45,434 nucleotides of DNA. It comes from an uncultured Lachnospiraceae bacterium (GTDB lineage: Bacteria; Bacillota_A; Clostridia; Lachnospirales; Lachnospiraceae). The notes under the pieces were generated by a model. That model was not told the origin of the DNA. It saw nothing but the letters and a program-made list of their open reading frames with translations, and did not search any database. The stretch spans positions 1 through 45,434 of the forward strand of contig CAMWMM010000002.1 in the NCBI GenBank assembly GCA_947175285.1, written 5' to 3'. Below, one piece after another: positions 43,474 to 45,434 of this stretch. The translations under genes were made by a program, and so were the position numbers. Each line of letters starts with the position of its first letter. Positions within the stretch are counted from its first letter, which is position 1.

Positions 43474-43878
43474 CTATACTGAGATAATAAACGATTCGTG
43501 ATAATTCGGGATTAAGGAGTCATGTGTCAGAAATTCCATTCCTTCTGCCTTTGCCTGGGCAATCATTATCCTGTCAAATGGATCATTGTGCCGTGGGGCA
43601 TCGTCTGGGTATTTCAATTCTTTCAGGGCAAAGGTGTGCCGGTTTAAAACTGGCAGAACTTTAAATCCTGTATCTTCACAACTTTGTGCCAGAGTATCTC
43701 CATCAATAATCACTTTCTCCGGATGTGCCATATGCTTGATAATGATCTCCCATATTGATGCAGTACTATAATATATTTCATTTTTCTCATCTATAAGAAT
43801 GTCTTTTGCCATTTTCGACAGTTTGGGATCGTCCGATACTGCCTGGATAGCTATATGTGTATCAATCAAAAATTTCAT
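43474..43878 (-). CDS. PIN-domain toxin (VapC type)
   Basis: The product has 134 residues. The PIN nuclease acidic residues are in place: Asp6 in FLIDTHIAI, Glu44 in SIWEIIIK, and Asp99/Asp102 in HNDPFDRIMIAQA. Such toxins are Mg-dependent RNases that cleave tRNA or rRNA when their antitoxin decays. The ATG overlaps the upstream gene's stop by 4 nt (ATGA), the normal toxin-antitoxin coupling. It probably stabilises the mobile element. Confidence 0.92.
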   Translation of the reverse strand: MKFLIDTHIAIQAVSDDPKLSKMAKDILIDEKNEIYYSTASIWEIIIKHMAHPEKVIIDGDTLAQSCEDTGFKVLPVLNRHTFALKELKYPDDAPRHNDPFDRIMIAQAKAEGMEFLTHDSLIPNYHESFIISV

Positions 43879-44117
43879 TTATCCACTCCAAACATTTCTG
43901 CAATCTCATCATTACACTCATCCAGATCATATCCATCCGCAATAAGGGTTTTTCCCTTTAAGATTCCTAACTTACGCCCTTTTTTCTGTGTTCCTGTCTC
44001 CATTAACTGATTTTCCGCCGGTTTCACAAAACGCTGTATCATATCAAGTATAAACTCGAGGCTGTCGTCAGACAGACCATCTAATGATTGAACTACTTGC
44101 TGCTGCAATGCTGACAA
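43875..44117 (-). CDS. Antitoxin partner of the PIN toxin
   Basis: I take TTG 44117 (SALQQQVVQSLDGLS) because of the GAGGGGG site just upstream, giving 80 residues. The first 35 residues (SDDSLEFILDMIQRFV) form a helical segment, then a basic linker and an acidic tail (GYDLDECNDEIAEMFGVDK) that should wrap the toxin. The short C-terminal pattern resembles the DUF2281-like antitoxins found with PIN toxins. Upstream AT-rich DNA should hold the promoter. Confidence 0.82.
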   Translation of the reverse strand: MSALQQQVVQSLDGLSDDSLEFILDMIQRFVKPAENQLMETGTQKKGRKLGILKGKTLIADGYDLDECNDEIAEMFGVDK

Positions 44118-44634
44118 AATAAACACCCCCTCACAATCATAACGCAGGTAAAATAAAATGTTTTCACACATCTAATCTACCACACAACATGAAAATTATC
44201 AAGATTGGCACCGATTCTGCACTTTGCCCGTATTTTATTTGCCTAATACCATCAACATAGTATCTTCAATATTTTCCATGCATCTGTCGAAATTCTGCGG
44301 ATTAATGATCCATCAGTTCTCCAGCAGCAATTGACAAGTACTTTTATCATAATCTTCCCCGATGTACCATATCCCACTGAATAAAAACGAGAATGTATTT
44401 CCAACAATAGTACATCAGTGCATTACAACACCGAAAGATACACAATGATAATTGTGTATCTTTCATATCTATAATAAGAATCCTTTAAAATCAACGCTTA
44501 CGGGACTTCTGCTATTACTTTTATGGATATGGCATCCCTGAATGATACATATCGTTTGCATTCAATGATTTATATTGATATATTTTAACGATATGGATTA
44601 TTTGTTTTATCAGTCCAAAATTTAATGATAGATG
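44118..44634. other. Intergenic region with a perfect palindrome
   Basis: No gene is seen in this interval between antitoxin and recombinase. GAAAGATACACAA (44433-44445) and TTGTGTATCTTTC (44452-44464) form a perfect 13-bp stem with a 6-nt loop and no T run on either side. A single GATACATAT half-site lies at 44546-44554. The palindrome could be a protein site or part of a recombination site. Confidence 0.55.
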
Positions 44635-44722
44635 ATACATATTGATTATTTGTATTGATATGTATTATCCATCATGGTATAATATTAAAAAATACATATT
44701 AATAAAAATAAACAATATGTAT
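44635..44722. promoter_or_regulatory. Two identical dyads framing the recombinase promoter
   Basis: ATACATAT-N15-ATATGTAT occurs twice: 44635-44665 (overlapping the -35) and 44692-44722 (just after the -10, in the leader). Arm spacing is identical in both, and the dyads are 57 bp apart. This looks like a pair of operators for a dimeric repressor, or arm-type binding sites of the recombinase itself. Confidence 0.7.
44655..44683 (+). promoter_or_regulatory. Sigma-A promoter of the recombinase
   Basis: TTGATA (44655-44660), a 17-bp spacer and a perfect TATAAT (44678-44683). Sixty-four bases separate the -10 from the TTG start. Confidence 0.85.
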
Positions 44723-44747
44723 TATATATAAAGGCAGGGATGATAAA

Positions 44748-45299
44748 TTGAACTATGTGCAACCCATACGGGATAAGAAAAAGATACAAACAATGAAAAC
44801 CGTGCTGAAGGCCAAGGATGAAAAATATTACATCATGTTCCTCATCGGAATCAATGTGGGGCTCCGCATATCCGATATCCTTACATTGAAGGTATCGGAT
44901 GTACGGGACAGGACGCATATTAATATAGTAGAGAAAAAAACTGGCAAAACAAAACGGTTCCTTCTCAATTCGCAGATGCAGGCGGAATTGGCTGATTATA
45001 TCAATAAATTTAACCTGGCTGATGACCATTACCTTATCAGGAGCAGGAAAGGTGATAACCAGCCGATCAAACGGGACAGGGCATATAAGATACTAAACGA
45101 AGCTGCCCATGAGATTGGGCTGGGTGAGATTGGCACTCATTCTATGCGCAAAACTTTTGGTTACTGGCATTATCAGAAATATAAAGATATAGCGTTGCTC
45201 CAGCATTTATTTAATCATGCAAATTCTGTAGTCACATTGCGTTATATAGGTGTTAACCAGGACATCATGGACCAGTCCGTATCGGATTTCTTCCTATAA
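44748..45299 (+). CDS. Tyrosine recombinase, catalytic domain only
   Basis: The product has 183 residues; usual integrases have about 300-400, so the arm- and core-binding domains are absent. The catalytic residues are all present: Arg40 (GLRISDIL), Lys near 64-67 (KKTGKTK), His131 and Arg134 (THSMRKTFGY), His157 (HLFNHAN) and Tyr166 (LRYIGV). The start is TTG 44748 after GGCAGGG, with a strong promoter upstream. It may act in inversion, dimer resolution or element excision, with a partner protein supplying DNA specificity. Confidence 0.9.
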   Translation: MNYVQPIRDKKKIQTMKTVLKAKDEKYYIMFLIGINVGLRISDILTLKVSDVRDRTHINIVEKKTGKTKRFLLNSQMQAELADYINKFNLADDHYLIRSRKGDNQPIKRDRAYKILNEAAHEIGLGEIGTHSMRKTFGYWHYQKYKDIALLQHLFNHANSVVTLRYIGVNQDIMDQSVSDFFL

Positions 45300-45305
45300 T
45301 ATATA

Positions 45306-45434
45306 GTGTTGATTTTTCATGGCATTGTATATTGTGCCACCTGTGGGAAGTCCATGCAGGTGCGCTATGAAAAAGTAGACAGGACGGACAAAGACCGCCG
45401 GACAGGGAAAGAACGTGAGCCGATAGACAAGGCA
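45306..45434 (+). pseudogene. Fragment of a large serine recombinase (zinc ribbon), runs off the window
   Basis: The frame opens 6 nt after the tyrosine recombinase stop and reads IFHGIVYCATCGKSMQVRYE, then KVDRTDKDRRTGKE. The YCATCGKSM stretch is the beginning of the recombinase zinc beta ribbon, which normally lies near residue 280-300 of a large serine recombinase. The catalytic domain that should precede it is not present in the window. It is either a truncated gene or the target of an insertion. The frame remains open at the window end. Confidence 0.6.

Noticed and set aside
1..45434. tRNA or rRNA genes and riboswitches
   Set aside because: No cloverleaf with TTC-Y-A arm, rRNA core or known riboswitch core was recognised by eye in the gaps; a tRNAscan/Rfam run would settle it.

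Overview
The window looks like chromosome plus mobile DNA from a gut Lachnospiraceae-type Clostridia bacterium. Evidence: low-to-moderate GC, strong GGAGG ribosome-binding sites, TTG/GTG starts, YtcQ/LplB/LplC-type sugar importers, a Bacillus-type LexA box, and PcfJ/PcfK-type genes. I had no database access; family names come from motifs read in the sequence.

Layout. (1) 1-6.9 kb: end of an SGNH hydrolase, a GH43 glycosidase, a MATE transporter stub, then a small redox/HD operon (ferredoxin, membrane 4Fe-4S protein, HD protein, DUF2325 protein). The membrane 4Fe-4S gene is split by an IS256-family element whose 8-bp target duplication I can place exactly. (2) 6.9-12.9 kb: gene-poor, AT-rich DNA with a 269-bp MITE-like element (9-bp target duplication), coding debris, a 31-bp direct repeat, and a coupled pair of large unrecognised membrane proteins. 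(3) 12.8-14.9 kb: a LexA-boxed Y-family polymerase with a YolD-like partner. (4) 14.8-19.2 kb: a redox cluster (flavodoxin and aldo-keto reductase, both with lipoprotein signals; acetyltransferase; FMN-binding protein) divergent from a LysR regulator, with a 160-bp palindromic element beside a truncated flavoprotein. (5) 19.2-31.2 kb: alpha-galactosidase (GH36) and an ABC sugar importer with two paralogous binding proteins, divergent from a two-component system. Both regulators look damaged: the kinase has ATA where its start should be, and the response regulator is split by a -1 frameshift. (6) 31.2-34.5 kb: a 213-bp second copy of part of the polymerase gene, debris, a metallo-beta-lactamase-fold hydrolase, an Rpn-type nuclease and an FMN flavoprotein. 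(7) 34.7-44.1 kb: a block of minus-strand genes typical of integrative elements (DUF4942 methyltransferase-like, PAPS-reductase-like, AAA ATPase, PcfJ, PcfK/AcrIIA9-like, small unknowns, a PIN toxin-antitoxin pair). (8) 44.6-45.4 kb: a catalytic-domain-only tyrosine recombinase under a near-consensus promoter framed by two identical dyads, then a zinc-ribbon fragment of a large serine recombinase running off the end.

How it fits together. The alpha-galactosidase operon imports and cleaves alpha-galactosides and was probably controlled by the divergent kinase/regulator pair. The 34.7-45.4 kb block is probably part of an integrative or conjugative element. The least explained pieces are the membrane gene pair at 8.4-11.9 kb, the AAA/PcfJ/PcfK cluster, and the paired operator-like dyads before the recombinase.
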